Assembly: GCF_900068895.1 (NCBI RefSeq)
Contig: NZ_CDPK01000001.1
Location: 187,976 to 251,975, forward strand
Reading direction: 5' to 3'
Length of the DNA stretch: 64,000 bases
Source of the DNA: Erwinia sp. ErVv1
GTDB taxonomy: Bacteria; Pseudomonadota; Gammaproteobacteria; Enterobacterales; Enterobacteriaceae
The notes under the pieces are model-generated. The model was not told the DNA's origin. It searched no databases and saw only the letters and a program-made list of their open reading frames with translations. The translations under genes and the position numbers were made by a program. Below are positions 45,919 to 56,248 of the stretch, piece by piece (position 1 is the first letter of the stretch; the number at the start of each line of letters is the position of its first letter).

Positions 45919-46635
45919 ATGACGACAGGAATCTCGCGTGCGTGGACGCGTCTGCTGGTGCCTTTCGCGGCACTGTTTCTGGTCTTGCAACTGACCGGCT
46001 GCGGCGATAAAGAAGCCGATCAGCGCAAAGCATTTATCGATTTCCTGCAAAACACCGTCCAGCGCAGCGGCGAACATTTACCGGCGCTGAGCGCGGATCA
46101 AAAGCAGAAGTTTGGTCCTTACGTTAATGATTACGCTATTATTTACGGCTTTTCCCAGCAGGTTAATCATGCGGTCGATTCCGGTATCAAGCCCGTCGTG
46201 GATGAGCTGTCGGCCATTCGTATGCCACAGGATTACCTGACCCGCCGTGATTCTCTGCGCCAGGCAAGCGGCTCGCTCGGCGTGCTGACGCAGCAGATTC
46301 AGGCGGCCAGAACGCAGGCGGATAGCGGTAAGGCTGGCCTGAAACAGCCGTCCGATCTGAAAGCGGTTTACGATAACGTTTATAACAAAGTGGTGACGCA
46401 GCCCGTCAGCGTACTGATGCCGCTGCTGCCCGCCCTGCAAACGCTTAGCCAGAATGCGGTGCAGACCGGTGATTTCCTGCAACAGCAGGGTACTCAGGTG
46501 ACCTTTAATGGCCCGGCCATTCAGTTTCCTACCCAGCAGCAGGCTACGCAGTACAACCAGATGATGACTAACCTGTCGGCCAATTCACAGGCGCTGGCCC
46601 AGGCGCAGAGCGCGTTACAGACTACCTTCCAGTAA
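45919..46635 (+). CDS. yiaF: DUF3053 lipoprotein YiaF
   Basis: 238 residues with a lipoprotein signal peptide and lipobox LTGC (Cys28). The DUF3053 domain follows (KEADQRKAFIDFLQNTVQRSG, GPYVNDYAIIYGFSQQVN) with a Gln-rich helical C-terminus. It is probably anchored in the envelope. Function unknown in the family. Confidence 0.88.
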   Translation: MTTGISRAWTRLLVPFAALFLVLQLTGCGDKEADQRKAFIDFLQNTVQRSGEHLPALSADQKQKFGPYVNDYAIIYGFSQQVNHAVDSGIKPVVDELSAIRMPQDYLTRRDSLRQASGSLGVLTQQIQAARTQADSGKAGLKQPSDLKAVYDNVYNKVVTQPVSVLMPLLPALQTLSQNAVQTGDFLQQQGTQVTFNGPAIQFPTQQQATQYNQMMTNLSANSQALAQAQSALQTTFQ

Positions 46636-46753
46636 CGCCCTGATACGGCAAGGATGCCGTTTTATCCCCCCTGCTCCGTTAGTAACTTATTTACATCCCC
46701 CTGCACCGCCCTTTAATTAACCCCCCTTTCGGCCTGCCAGGCAGAAAATAAAA

Positions 46754-46930
46754 TTTGAATGAGATCACAATTTCAAAACAAACAGCCAAATATATAATGT
46801 GATACTCATCACATTTATTCCCGATTAAGGTGAAAGATTCCGCCTGCGTATTTTATTTACAGCGTTTTATTGTGATCATTATCACTAAAATCCCCCCATA
46901 CCCCACCCGAATCTAGTGATGTGGATCACA
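46754..46930 (+). promoter_or_regulatory. mtlA control region with four CRP-like sites
   Basis: TGTGA-N6-TCACA-type sites occur at 46754-46769 (TTTGA/TCACA), 46798-46813 (perfect TGTGA/TCACA), 46871-46886 (TGTGA/TCACT) and 46915-46930 (AGTGA/TCACA). Multiple CRP sites before mtlA are known in E. coli, so cAMP-CRP activation is inferred. The whole 443-bp yiaF-mtlA gap has no gene. Confidence 0.8.
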
Positions 46931-47078
46931 CTTTCTCTGCTCACTACGCAGGCAGAAAGTCACGTGATAGAGTCCGGCTGCATACAGTGATACCGACGGT
47001 GCCACCGCGACTTCCTCAACTAAAAAATCTCTCGCGCGCGCTTTTTTGTTAGCGCGGAACAATAAGGGGTGTGTTTTT

Positions 47079-49019
47079 ATGTCCTCATCAGATATCAAGA
47101 TCAAAGTACAAAACTTTGGTCGCTTTCTGAGCAACATGGTAATGCCGAATATTGGCGCGTTTATCGCCTGGGGTATTATCACCGCGCTGTTTATTCCGAC
47201 CGGCTGGCTGCCGAATGAAACCATGGCCAAACTGGTCGCACCGATGATCACCTATCTGCTGCCGTTGCTGATTGGTTACACCGGGGGTCGACTGGTGGGC
47301 GGCGATCGCGGCGGCGTGGTCGGTGCAATTACCACCATGGGCGTGATTGTTGGTGCGGATATGCCAATGTTTCTCGGATCGATGATTGCCGGACCGCTGG
47401 GCGGCTGGGCCATCAAAAGATTCGACCGTCTGGTCGACGGCAAAATCAAAAGCGGCTTCGAGATGCTGGTTAACAACTTCTCTGCCGGGATTATCGGCAT
47501 GCTGTTGGCTATCCTCGCGTTTCTGGCGATCGGTCCGCTGGTAGAGGGGCTATCGCATATCCTCGCCGCGGGCGTAAACCTGATGGTGCAGAACAATCTG
47601 CTGCCGCTGACTTCAATTTTTGTTGAACCGGCAAAAATTCTGTTCCTGAATAATGCCATCAACCACGGTATTTTCTCCCCGTTAGGGATTCAGCAGGCGA
47701 GTGAAGCCGGTAAGTCGATCTTCTTCCTGATCGAAGCTAACCCCGGTCCGGGCCTGGGCGTGCTGATGGCCTATATGTTCTTTGGCCGGGGCAATGCCAA
47801 ACAGTCTGCTGGCGGTGCGGCGATCATCCATTTCCTGGGCGGTATCCACGAAATCTACTTCCCCTATGTGCTGATGAACCCGCGGCTGATTCTGGCCGTT
47901 ATCCTCGGCGGTATGACCGGCGTCTTTACCCTGACGCTGCTTCACGGCGGTCTGGTTTCTCCTGCCTCGCCTGGCTCAATCCTCGCCGTACTGGCGATGA
48001 CGCCAAAAGGTGCCTACTTCGCTAATATCGCGGCGATTGTGGCCGCATTTGCCGTCTCTTTCGTGGTTTCCGCTATCTTACTGAAGACCAGCAAGGTGAA
48101 GGAAGAAGAGGATATCGACGCGGCCGCGCGTCGCGTTAGCGATATGAAAGCGCAGTCTAAAGGCCAGGTCGGGACGTCGTCTGCCGCCGCGAATGGCGCT
48201 AACGGTCTGAACAGTGATTTGAGCCTGGTGCGCAAAATCATCGTTGCCTGCGATGCCGGAATGGGTTCCAGCGCAATGGGCGCGGGCGTTCTGCGTAAAA
48301 AGGTTAACGATGCCGGTCTGACGAATATTTCCGTGACCAATACCGCCATCAATAATCTGCCAGGCGATGTGGATCTGGTCATTACCCACCGCGACCTCAC
48401 CGAGCGCGCCCTGCGTCAGGCTCCTCATGCCCAGCACATTTCGCTGACTAACTTTCTCGACAGCGGACTCTATACCGACCTGACATCGCGTCTGGTGGAG
48501 GCGAATCGCAGCGCGGGCCATCGTGATAAAGTGAGTGCCGCCCTGAGTGATAGCTATGACGACAGCCAGGAGCATCTGTTCCGGCTGAGCGCCAGCAACG
48601 TTTTCCTCGGCAACCACGCCAGCAACAAAGAGCAGGCCATCCGCTTTGCCGGTGAACAGCTGGTGAAAGGGGGCTACGTTGAGCCAGAATATGTTGAAGC
48701 CATGCTCGACCGTGAAAAGCTCACGCCGACCTACCTGGGCGAATCCATCGCCGTGCCGCACGGCACCATTGAAGCCAAAGACCGCGTGCTGAAAACCGGC
48801 GTGGTGTTCTGCCAGTATCCTGACGGCGTGCAGTTTGGCGAGGAGGAAGAGGATATTGCCCGGCTGGTTATTGGTATCGCCGCCCGCAATAATGAACACA
48901 TTCAGGTGATCACCAGCCTGACGAATGCGCTGGATGATGAGAGCGTGATCGCTAAGCTGACCACCACCTCCAGTGTGCAGGAAGTGCTGGATCTGCTGTC
49001 AGGTAAAAAAACAGCGTAG
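47079..49019 (+). CDS. mtlA: Mannitol-specific PTS enzyme IICBA
   Basis: 646 residues. The membrane IIC domain spans about 1-345, IIB has phospho-Cys391 ([15 protein letters not shown]), and IIA has phospho-His561 ([15 protein letters not shown]). It imports and phosphorylates mannitol to mannitol-1-phosphate. The frame is open 33 nt upstream, but the family starts at [16 protein letters not shown]. It is the first gene of mtlADR. Confidence 0.97.
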   Translation: MSSSDIKIKVQNFGRFLSNMVMPNIGAFIAWGIITALFIPTGWLPNETMAKLVAPMITYLLPLLIGYTGGRLVGGDRGGVVGAITTMGVIVGADMPMFLGSMIAGPLGGWAIKRFDRLVDGKIKSGFEMLVNNFSAGIIGMLLAILAFLAIGPLVEGLSHILAAGVNLMVQNNLLPLTSIFVEPAKILFLNNAINHGIFSPLGIQQASEAGKSIFFLIEANPGPGLGVLMAYMFFGRGNAKQSAGGAAIIHFLGGIHEIYFPYVLMNPRLILAVILGGMTGVFTLTLLHGGLVSPASPGSILAVLAMTPKGAYFANIAAIVAAFAVSFVVSAILLKTSKVKEEEDIDAAARRVSDMKAQSKGQVGTSSAAANGANGLNSDLSLVRKIIVACDAGMGSSAMGAGVLRKKVNDAGLTNISVTNTAINNLPGDVDLVITHRDLTERALRQAPHAQHISLTNFLDSGLYTDLTSRLVEANRSAGHRDKVSAALSDSYDDSQEHLFRLSASNVFLGNHASNKEQAIRFAGEQLVKGGYVEPEYVEAMLDREKLTPTYLGESIAVPHGTIEAKDRVLKTGVVFCQYPDGVQFGEEEEDIARLVIGIAARNNEHIQVITSLTNALDDESVIAKLTTTSSVQEVLDLLSGKKTA

Positions 49020-49048
49020 CGCATCAGGCTGACAGAATTGACCTCCCT

Positions 49049-49068
49049 GGGCCGGGCATGCCCGGCCC
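49049..49068. promoter_or_regulatory. Perfect 20-bp palindrome between mtlA and mtlD
   Basis: GGGCCGGGCATGCCCGGCCC lies 30 nt past the mtlA stop. It probably forms an mRNA hairpin that protects mtlA or tunes mtlD; no T tract follows. Confidence 0.65.
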
Positions 49069-49120
49069 ATTTTCCGGGTCGGGTTTGTCCGGCCCTCGAT
49101 CGTTAATACGGGAAAAAGTT

Positions 49121-50269
49121 ATGAAAGCATTACATTTTGGTGCCGGTAACATCGGCCGTGGGTTTATTGGTAAGTTACTGGCAGACGCCGGTATTCAGCT
49201 GACCTTCGCTGACGTCAACCAGGTGGTACTGGACGCGCTCAATGCGCGCCACGAATACCCGGTTCGCGTCGTCGGCGAAGAAGCCCAGCTGGAGATCGTG
49301 AAGGGTGTGAATGCGGTCAGCAGCGCCAGCGATGACATTATCCCTCTGATTGCGGAGGTGGATATCGTGACCACCGCAGTGGGCCCGCAGATCCTCGAAC
49401 GTATCGCAGGCGGCATCGCCAAAGGGCTGATCGCGCGCAGCGACAGCGGCAATAGCCGTCCGTTAAATATCATTGCCTGTGAAAATATGGTGCGCGGCAC
49501 CACCCAGCTTAAGGGGCACGTGCTCAAGGCGCTGCCGGAGCAGTATCACGCCTGGGTCGATGCCAGCGTTGGCTTTGTCGATTCTGCCGTGGACCGCATT
49601 GTGCCACCTTCCGAGGCGGGTACGGCTGACCCCCTTGAAGTCACCGTTGAGACATTCAGCGAGTGGATCGTCGATAAGACACAGTTTAAAGGCCCCCTTC
49701 CGGCGATCCCCGGCATGGAGCTGACCGATAACCTGATGGCGTTTGTCGAGCGCAAGCTGTTTACGCTCAATACCGGACACGCTATTACCGCCTATCTCGG
49801 CCAGCTGGCCGGACACCAGACCATCCGTGATGCCATTCTGGATGAGCACGTACGTAAGGTGGTTAAAGGGGCGATGGAGGAGAGCGGCGCGGTGCTGGTG
49901 CGGCGCTATGGCTTTGATGCTGATAAACATGCGGCCTACATTCAAAAAATTCTTGGCCGTTTTGAAAACCCCTGGCTTAAGGATGATGTCGAACGCGTGG
50001 GACGTCAGCCGCTGCGCAAGCTGAGTGCAGGCGACCGCCTGATCAAACCCACGCTGGGTACGCTGGAATATGGCCTGCCGCACGATAACCTGGTGACGGG
50101 CATTGCCGCTGCAATGCATTATCGCAGCGACCAGGACCCCCAGGCGCTGGAGCTGACAACGATGCTGTCAACGCTGGGGGTGCAGGCTACTCTGGTGGAG
50201 ATTTCCGGGCTTGATGCCGACAGCGAAGTGGTCACCGCCGTAGTTAAAGCCTGGAACGCTATGGCATAA
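49121..50269 (+). CDS. mtlD: Mannitol-1-phosphate 5-dehydrogenase
   Basis: 382 residues starting [20 protein letters not shown] (Rossmann GxGxxG), with [16 protein letters not shown] carrying the family K-x4-N-x2-H motif. It oxidises mannitol-1-phosphate to fructose-6-phosphate. Start at 49121 by family; the frame extends 63 nt further upstream without similarity. Confidence 0.97.
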   Translation: MKALHFGAGNIGRGFIGKLLADAGIQLTFADVNQVVLDALNARHEYPVRVVGEEAQLEIVKGVNAVSSASDDIIPLIAEVDIVTTAVGPQILERIAGGIAKGLIARSDSGNSRPLNIIACENMVRGTTQLKGHVLKALPEQYHAWVDASVGFVDSAVDRIVPPSEAGTADPLEVTVETFSEWIVDKTQFKGPLPAIPGMELTDNLMAFVERKLFTLNTGHAITAYLGQLAGHQTIRDAILDEHVRKVVKGAMEESGAVLVRRYGFDADKHAAYIQKILGRFENPWLKDDVERVGRQPLRKLSAGDRLIKPTLGTLEYGLPHDNLVTGIAAAMHYRSDQDPQALELTTMLSTLGVQATLVEISGLDADSEVVTAVVKAWNAMA

Positions 50270-50304
50270 TGCCCGCACTTCCGATTTCAACGGATGAACG
50301 GACA

Positions 50305-50326
50305 GGGTACGGCAAACGCCGTACCC
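50305..50326. promoter_or_regulatory. Perfect hairpin between mtlD and mtlR
   Basis: GGGTACGGC / GCCGTACCC with a 4-nt loop, 36 nt after mtlD. Likely mRNA stability or partial termination, giving low mtlR levels. Confidence 0.6.
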
Positions 50327-50360
50327 GTTAAGGCGGCACCCCGCAGGGTCAGAGATTGAT

Positions 50361-50897
50361 ATGCAGGCTCTTATGGAAAAACCACAGGCTTTTGAGAATC
50401 GGGTGCTGGAACGCCTGAATGCAGGACGTTCGGTAAGAAGTTTTCTGATTGCAGCCGTTGAGCTGCTGGCCGAAGCCGTTAACCTGCTGGTGATTCAGGT
50501 TTTCCGCAAGGATGATTATGCGGTGAAATATGCGGTCGAGCCTCTGCTGCTGGGCAACGGGCCGCTGGGTGAACTGTCGGTGCGCCTGAAGCTGATTTAT
50601 GGCCTTGGCGTAATCAACCGCAGCGAGTACGAAGATGCAGAACTGCTGATGGCGCTGCGCGAGGCGCTTAACGACGATGGCACCGATTACCGCTTTACCG
50701 ATGATGAGCTGCTGGGACCCTTTGGCGAGCTGCACTGCGTGACCGCTTTACCCCCCCGCCCCGATTTTTCCATCGCCGATCCGGAGATGGTCGCCATGCT
50801 CCGGCAGCGCTACCAGCAGGTCGTCCGTTCCACCCTGGTCCTGTCGCTGACCGAACTGATTTCCCGCATCAGCCTCAAGCAGGCTTTCAAAAAGTAG
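50361..50897 (+). CDS. mtlR: Mannitol operon repressor MtlR
   Basis: 178 residues (E. coli 195, from memory). It contains VLERLNAGRSVRSFLIAAVELLAEAVNLLV and GNGPLGELSVRLKLIYGLGVI, the MtlR/FumE family signature. In E. coli it lowers mtl expression without an obvious DNA-binding motif of its own. Last gene of mtlADR. Confidence 0.93.
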   Translation: MQALMEKPQAFENRVLERLNAGRSVRSFLIAAVELLAEAVNLLVIQVFRKDDYAVKYAVEPLLLGNGPLGELSVRLKLIYGLGVINRSEYEDAELLMALREALNDDGTDYRFTDDELLGPFGELHCVTALPPRPDFSIADPEMVAMLRQRYQQVVRSTLVLSLTELISRISLKQAFKK

Positions 50898-50969
50898 CCG
50901 GCTGCTTTTCCCACTTCCTGCCGCTTTCGTGTATCCTTGCAGCAATGAATCACACTACGGTTAATGATA

Positions 50970-51332
50970 ATGAAAGAACACGTTCAGGAAGAGATAAAGG
51001 TCCTCAGCGATAAGCTGGACGCCCTTACGCATAAAGAGCCACTGCTGCTGGAATCCGGCGATGCAGAGAAGCTTGGCGAGTTACAGGAAGCCAAAGACAA
51101 GCTGATTGCTGAGATTGAGCGCCTGCGTGAAGTGCGCGATGAGAACCTGAGCAAAGAAGCGCAGAAGCTGAAGCAGCTGCCGTTCAGCCGGGCGATCACT
51201 AAAAAAGAGCAGGCCAATATGGGCGCCCTGAAGAAAAGCGTGCGCGGTATTGTCGTGGTACACCCCATGACCGCGCTGGGCCGCGAAATGGGCCTGAAGG
51301 AAATGACCGGCTTCGCTAAAACGGCTTTTTAA
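50970..51332 (+). CDS. yibL: YibL, ribosome-associated small protein
   Basis: About 120 residues. An N-terminal coiled coil is followed by the highly conserved [34 protein letters not shown]. YibL is associated with ribosomes in E. coli; its precise role is unclear. Starts at [10 protein letters not shown] (50970) or the ATG two codons earlier. Confidence 0.9.
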   Translation: MKEHVQEEIKVLSDKLDALTHKEPLLLESGDAEKLGELQEAKDKLIAEIERLREVRDENLSKEAQKLKQLPFSRAITKKEQANMGALKKSVRGIVVVHPMTALGREMGLKEMTGFAKTAF

Positions 51333-51347
51333 TCCTTACCTCCCTGC

Positions 51348-51376
51348 TGCGGGTATAAGGCTCCCTTATCCCCGCA
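51348..51376 (+). terminator. Hairpin after yibL
   Basis: TGCGGGTATAAGG pairs with CCTTATCCCCGCA (one mismatch) around a 3-nt loop. A second small hairpin (ACACAG / CTGTGT) follows at 51382-51400. T tracts are lacking. Confidence 0.5.
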
Positions 51377-51536
51377 CGCCAACACAGTGTCACCCTGTGT
51401 AATCATTATTGCTGATTTTATCACCAGGATCGTCAGACGTTTTTTTAATGGTGTAAACATAAATGAGTCTTTTTTTATATTATTTTTCATAAAAAATAAA
51501 TAGAGTTGAGGAGTTTATTTAAAGGATGAAAATAAA

Positions 51537-52202
51537 ATGCCTATTACAAACATTATAAAAGCTTACATATTCAGAAAAACAGATGCAGTTTATGAACTCG
51601 CACAAAAAGACGAAAAACACATCGACCTCGCTAAGAGGTTGCTCGAAAAAAAAATAAAGAACATTGTTAACAGACCCAGAATGTTTGATGTGAAAAAATA
51701 TGGTGAAAATATTGAAAAATTAGCGAAATTATCTGGAATAACCAGATTATCGAATGTATCTAACCACCCTGTTGATTCAAATAAAGATAAATTAAATATA
51801 AATCCGTTCGTTGCCTCTAATTCCACTAAGGAAAAAACCGATGAACATATGAAGATTACTGCATTTATGAATAGCGATGAATTTATATTCACAATGCTCA
51901 AAATGACCATTGACCATTGTAATAAGATACTAGATGAAACAACCGAAAATGCTAAATCGGATATGCGTAGTATTGTTACCAACCTGAGTGCGTTTTCAAT
52001 GACTGAAAGAAAGGAGATGGCTGAGGCTGCAACAGCACTTTCAAATAAAAAAATCACCAGCGAACGCTCTTTCATCACTTATGGTAACTCCGCCCTCCCC
52101 CCGCAGAATGAATCAGAAGAACGGAGAGTTCTGCAAGCCCATGTGAAAGAAGTAAAAGCATGGTGTGACTCCATGTTAGACCCTAAGACAGCTTCTAAAT
52201 AA
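51537..52202 (+). CDS. AT-rich orphan gene of unknown function
   Basis: 221 residues, Lys/Asn/Glu/Ser-rich, mostly helical, with no signal peptide or transmembrane helix. Base composition is far more AT-rich than its neighbours and codon use favours A/T third positions. This points to horizontal acquisition between yibL and the sugar transporter. No motif or family is recognised. Start MPITNIIKAYIF at 51537 is preceded by AAAGGATG. Hypothetical roles such as effector or phage remnant are only guesses. Confidence 0.7.
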   Translation: MPITNIIKAYIFRKTDAVYELAQKDEKHIDLAKRLLEKKIKNIVNRPRMFDVKKYGENIEKLAKLSGITRLSNVSNHPVDSNKDKLNINPFVASNSTKEKTDEHMKITAFMNSDEFIFTMLKMTIDHCNKILDETTENAKSDMRSIVTNLSAFSMTERKEMAEAATALSNKKITSERSFITYGNSALPPQNESEERRVLQAHVKEVKAWCDSMLDPKTASK

Positions 52203-52235
52203 ACGGAGAGAACAATTATCATAAATTTAATGCCC

Positions 52236-52255
52236 TCTCCCGGGGAGAATATTTT
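52236..52255. terminator. Weak terminator after the orphan gene
   Basis: TCTCC-CGG-GGAGA followed by ATATTTT on the plus strand. Confidence 0.4.
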
Positions 52256-52290
52256 GGGAAATGTTATTACCCGAATCGCACAAAAAACGC

Positions 52291-53361
52291 TTATTTTTTC
52301 GCGTACTTAGCCTGCAGCGTGGCAAACCACGGCGCGACAAAATCGGATGACTCCCCCCAGCCCGGCAGGATTTTATTCAGGCTGGCGACGTTAACCGCAC
52401 CCGGCTGGCTGGCAAGCTGCGCCTGAGAAATGGCTGCCGCCTTAAACTGCCAGCTGGCCGGGGTCTTTTCCCCCCCGATTTTATTCGCCACCAGACGCAT
52501 ATTGATCGCGCCGATAAGCTTGCTGTCCACCGCCACGGTCTGTTTCCACGGGCTGTTCTTCTGGTGCATCAGCTGCAAATCCTGATTGGATACGTCGATG
52601 CTGTAGAGCTTGATCTCCGTGCGGCCATTCTCCTGCAGAGCCTTGTAGGCCCCCTGGGCAAAGGCATCCCAGGATCCCCAGATAGCATCGATCTTCCCTT
52701 TCGGGTATTTGGCCAGAATCGCCCCGATTTTATTGGCGGTGTCGCCCTGCACGTCAGAGGATACTGCGCCGATCGACTCCAGCTGGTGAATGCCCGGATT
52801 GGCCTTCAGCACTTTCTCATACACCACCTGACGGCGATCCATCGCCGGGAAGCCCGCGACCCACAGCTTGACGATATTCGCCTTGCCGTTGGTGTCTTTG
52901 ATCAGCTGATCGAGCGACAGCTGCGCCAGGGAAGCATCATCCTGCGCGGTGACGGTCACGCCCTCCACCGGCTGGTTAACCGGCGTATCGAACACGGAGA
53001 CTTTTATACCCGCATCGGCAATGCGCTTCACCAGCCCGGTCGAATAGGGGTCTTTGCCGTGAGAGAGGATAATGCCGTCATATTTCTGGCTGATCGCCTG
53101 ATTAACGAAGTCCTGAAAACGCGCGTCATCACCGTTGCTCAAAAAGGTGCTGACCTTAAAACCCAGACTGCGGCCTTCCTGAATGGCACCGGCAACAAAC
53201 TGGGTGGTGTTGTCATCCGATCCCAGATTACGGATAACCGCAATGCGTACCGGGCCGGCGTGGTTGGCAATGGCGGCCGGAACGGCAGCGCCGGTCTCGG
53301 CAAAGGTCGGGGCGGTGGAGAGCAGGCTGATAGCAAGCAGTGCCAGTGGGAGCTTTTTCAT
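52291..53361 (-). CDS. Sugar ABC transporter periplasmic binding protein (RbsB type)
   Basis: 356 residues with signal peptide MKKLPLALLAISLLSTAPTF. The mature part is a periplasmic-binding-protein fold (VRIAVIRNLGSDDNTTQFVAGA, YDGIILSHGKDP, VSVFDTPVNQP). It is the last gene of a leftward three-gene importer. Substrate not assignable; a pentose, hexose or polyol is likely from the family. Confidence 0.88.
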   Translation of the reverse strand: MKKLPLALLAISLLSTAPTFAETGAAVPAAIANHAGPVRIAVIRNLGSDDNTTQFVAGAIQEGRSLGFKVSTFLSNGDDARFQDFVNQAISQKYDGIILSHGKDPYSTGLVKRIADAGIKVSVFDTPVNQPVEGVTVTAQDDASLAQLSLDQLIKDTNGKANIVKLWVAGFPAMDRRQVVYEKVLKANPGIHQLESIGAVSSDVQGDTANKIGAILAKYPKGKIDAIWGSWDAFAQGAYKALQENGRTEIKLYSIDVSNQDLQLMHQKNSPWKQTVAVDSKLIGAINMRLVANKIGGEKTPASWQFKAAAISQAQLASQPGAVNVASLNKILPGWGESSDFVAPWFATLQAKYAKK

Positions 53362-53389
53362 TATTATTACTATCCTCTTAGACAGTCAG

Positions 53390-53440
53390 GGCGTCAGAGA
53401 CGCCGGATTCAGCACAGGTTCGGGCGCCTTTCGGCACCCG
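53390..53440 (-). promoter_or_regulatory. Paired hairpins between permease and binding-protein genes
   Basis: GGCGTC-AGA-GACGCC (53390-53404) and GGGTGCC-GAAA-GGCGCCC on the transcribed strand (53422-53439). I infer an mRNA element that sets differential expression of the binding protein. Confidence 0.55.
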
Positions 53441-53457
53441 GGGAACATTAACGGTGA

Positions 53458-54453
53458 CTAACGCCGCTGGATATAGGTGATAGCCAGCGCGACGGCCAGT
53501 ACCAGACCTTTGATAATATCCATGGCGTAATAGGGCACGGAGAGCATCACCAGCCCGTTTTGCAGCACGCCGAGGATCACCGCCCCCACCAGCGTGCCCA
53601 GCGCATTCGGCTTTCCGGAACCCGCCAGCGAGAATCCAATCCAGGCGGCGGCGACCGCGTCCATCAGATACCCACCACCGGCATTGACCTGCGATGAGCC
53701 GATGCGCGATGCCAGCAGAATGCCGCCCAGCCCCGCCAGCAGTGAGGCAATAACGTAGGCCAGCACGCGATAACGATTCGTACGAATACCCGACAGGCGC
53801 GCCGCCTCTGGATTACCGCCAATGGCATACATCCGACGGCCATGTTTGGTCAGCGACAGCCCAAGCTGGGCCACCAGGGTGACCACCAGCATAATAATGA
53901 CGATGGTCGGCACCTGGCCGAGCAGGGAGAAGTTGGCCGGGATGGTCCCTTCGGCCATATCGCCACTCGGCATTACCATATTTTCCGTAATGGAGCCGCC
54001 AAAGCTCCAGGTCATTGCCACCCCCTGCACAATAAACAGGCTGGCCAGCGTGGCTAACATGTCGGGAATTTTCAGCACAACGATCAGAAAGGCGTTAAAC
54101 AGCCCGACCAGGGTGCAGAGCAGCAGCGTAAGCGCTATTGCCTCGGCGCTGCCGTAGCCGTACCAGACGAACAGGGAGATAACCAGCGAGTTTGCCAGCG
54201 ACGCGGTAGACCCCACGGAGAGGTCAAAGCCGCCGATGGTCAGCGAAACCGAGACGCCTACGGCGATCACCGTAACGATGGCGATTGAGCGCAGGATATT
54301 AATGATGTTGGTCGGCTCCAGAAAACTGTCCGAGGCCAGGCCAAATGCGGCGATGAGCGCCACGCAGGTTAACAACATTCCCCACTTATAGAGAAATTCA
54401 AACAGCTGGTGACGCACGGGCGTCCGCTTCAGGGAAAGTTCATTGCTGCTCAC
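53458..54453 (-). CDS. Sugar ABC transporter permease (RbsC type)
   Basis: 331 residues, about ten transmembrane helices. Family motifs include GGFDLSVGSTASLANSLV and GGNPEAARLSGIRTNRYRVLAYV. It overlaps the end of the ATPase gene by 4 nt and works with the binding protein encoded downstream. Confidence 0.9.
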   Translation of the reverse strand: MSSNELSLKRTPVRHQLFEFLYKWGMLLTCVALIAAFGLASDSFLEPTNIINILRSIAIVTVIAVGVSVSLTIGGFDLSVGSTASLANSLVISLFVWYGYGSAEAIALTLLLCTLVGLFNAFLIVVLKIPDMLATLASLFIVQGVAMTWSFGGSITENMVMPSGDMAEGTIPANFSLLGQVPTIVIIMLVVTLVAQLGLSLTKHGRRMYAIGGNPEAARLSGIRTNRYRVLAYVIASLLAGLGGILLASRIGSSQVNAGGGYLMDAVAAAWIGFSLAGSGKPNALGTLVGAVILGVLQNGLVMLSVPYYAMDIIKGLVLAVALAITYIQRR

Positions 54454-55955
54454 GCAGGCGTTCCTCCGGTGGAATAAAGTAAAAGTGTTTCTTCATCAAC
54501 GTCCTGGGCAGCCATTTCAGCCACAATGCGTCCGTCCCAGAGGACGCAGATCCTGTCGCACAGGCCAACCAGCTCGGAGAATTCACCCGACGCGTAGATG
54601 ACCCCTTTCCCCTGCCGTGCCAGCCCGTCAATTAGCGTAAACAGGTCGGTTTTGGCTTTTATATCGACGCCCTTCGTCGGCTCATCGAGAATGAGGACGT
54701 CAGCGTTATTGCGCAGCCATTTGCCGATCGCGACCTTCTGCTGATTACCGCCCGACAGGCGCCTGAGCGTCTGCTGCGGCCCGGTGGTGCGCACCCCGAG
54801 CTTTTGAATAATCTCTTCTGCCCAGCGCCAGGCCTGACGGTGCCCGAACAGGCCCCAGCGGGAAAAGCTGTTATCGTCCGTAACGCTGAGGTTCATCGCG
54901 ACCGATTCGTCGATAAAAATGCCCTCTTTCCGCCGCTCCTCGGGGATCAGCGCCATCCTGTTTTTCACCGCCGCATGAGGCGAGGTGGGTTTCCAGGGCC
55001 TTCCGTGCAGTTCGCCCCGCGTAATCCGGCTGCGACTGACACCAAACAGCGCCTTGCACAGCTCGGTTTTCCCCGCGCCGGCCAGCCCGGCAATGCCCAG
55101 GATTTCGCCTTTGCGCAGCGTCAGCGAAATATCGCGCAAAAGGTGCTCATCGTGCAGCCCCTGCACCGCCATCAGCGTCTCCCTGCCGAAGGGTGGGCGT
55201 CGGGGCGGATAGATGTCGTCCAGCTGATGGCCCAGCATCTTCTCAACGATCTGCTCGCCGCTAAGCTGCGCCATCGGGCCCGTTTCAACCAGCTGGCCGT
55301 CGCGCAGCACCGTCAGCCGATCGCAGATTTCCCGCAGCTCATGAATGCGGTGAGAGATAAAGACCACGCCGATCCCGCTGCTTTGCAGGCGGCGTACCAC
55401 GGCGAACAGCCGCTCGCTCTCATGCTGATCCAGCGGCGCAGTGGGTTCGTCCAGAATCAGAAAGCGACAGTGATGGGAGAGCGCGCGGGCCAGCAAAATC
55501 TGCTGCTTTTCCGCCAGCGAACACTGATCGATGCGGCGACGCACGTCCAGTGAGACGTCCAGCTGTTGCAGCAGTGCCCTGGCCTGCTGGCGAATCTCGC
55601 CCCAGTGATAAACCTGTCCACCTTCGGCCAGCCTGTCGAGCATGATGTTTTCTGCCACGCTCAGGGTCGGTACGAGGGCGACATCAACCTCCTGCTGCAC
55701 CAGATGGATCCCCAGCTGTCGGGCATCGCGCGGTGTGCGGATGGATACCGGCTTACCATCAAGCAGGATCTCCCCGCTGTAATGATCGTACGCCCCGGAT
55801 AATACGGCCATCAGCGTCGATTTCCCCGCACCATTAGCGCCGGTCAGGGCATGAACCGAATGACCTTCAAGGCTGAAATCAACGCCGTTGAGTGCGGAAA
55901 AACCGCCAAAGGCAATGGCTACCTGACGCATTTCTAAGCGATTTACCCCGTTCAT
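54450..55955 (-). CDS. Sugar ABC transporter ATP-binding protein (RbsA type, two ATPase domains)
   Basis: 501 residues with tandem ABC domains. The first has Walker A GANGAGKST and a degenerate signature CSLAEKQQILLARAL. The second has GLAGAGKTE and LSGGNQQKVAIGKWL. The unequal sites are normal for RbsA/MglA proteins. Start at MNGVNRLEMRQVAIAFGG (55955). First gene of the operon. Confidence 0.92.
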   Translation of the reverse strand: MNGVNRLEMRQVAIAFGGFSALNGVDFSLEGHSVHALTGANGAGKSTLMAVLSGAYDHYSGEILLDGKPVSIRTPRDARQLGIHLVQQEVDVALVPTLSVAENIMLDRLAEGGQVYHWGEIRQQARALLQQLDVSLDVRRRIDQCSLAEKQQILLARALSHHCRFLILDEPTAPLDQHESERLFAVVRRLQSSGIGVVFISHRIHELREICDRLTVLRDGQLVETGPMAQLSGEQIVEKMLGHQLDDIYPPRRPPFGRETLMAVQGLHDEHLLRDISLTLRKGEILGIAGLAGAGKTELCKALFGVSRSRITRGELHGRPWKPTSPHAAVKNRMALIPEERRKEGIFIDESVAMNLSVTDDNSFSRWGLFGHRQAWRWAEEIIQKLGVRTTGPQQTLRRLSGGNQQKVAIGKWLRNNADVLILDEPTKGVDIKAKTDLFTLIDGLARQGKGVIYASGEFSELVGLCDRICVLWDGRIVAEMAAQDVDEETLLLYSTGGTPA

Positions 55956-56191
55956 AAGCGAAATTCTCTGGCGAATACAAAAACGTCTGGCCGCATTTTT
56001 TAATGGTTTGTCACGGCTGACAACGAACGAAAGCGCATAAGCTAACACAAAATGATATTAGCCATCCAGACATCTGGACACTTAAGCGGTTAACGCCGGA
56101 TTGCGGGGGATAATCAGCATAAACGGGGGGAAGAAGCCGATCGGGCAGGATTACACGCGATTTTACGCAGATGATGGCCGGAGACAGACGT

Positions 56192-56222
56192 AAAAAAACC
56201 GGCGAAGCCCTCTCGCCGGTTT
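56192..56222 (-). terminator. Intrinsic terminator of sodA
   Basis: AAACCGGCGA pairs with TCGCCGGTTT around a 7-nt loop, and seven T follow in the leftward direction. Confidence 0.92.
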
Positions 56223-56248
56223 GTCTTCACGCATCAGCGTGGAGGGAT

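Noticed and set aside
48078-48899. Minus-strand 273-codon frame opposite mtlA
   Set aside because: Antisense of the IIB/IIA domains; no independent evidence.
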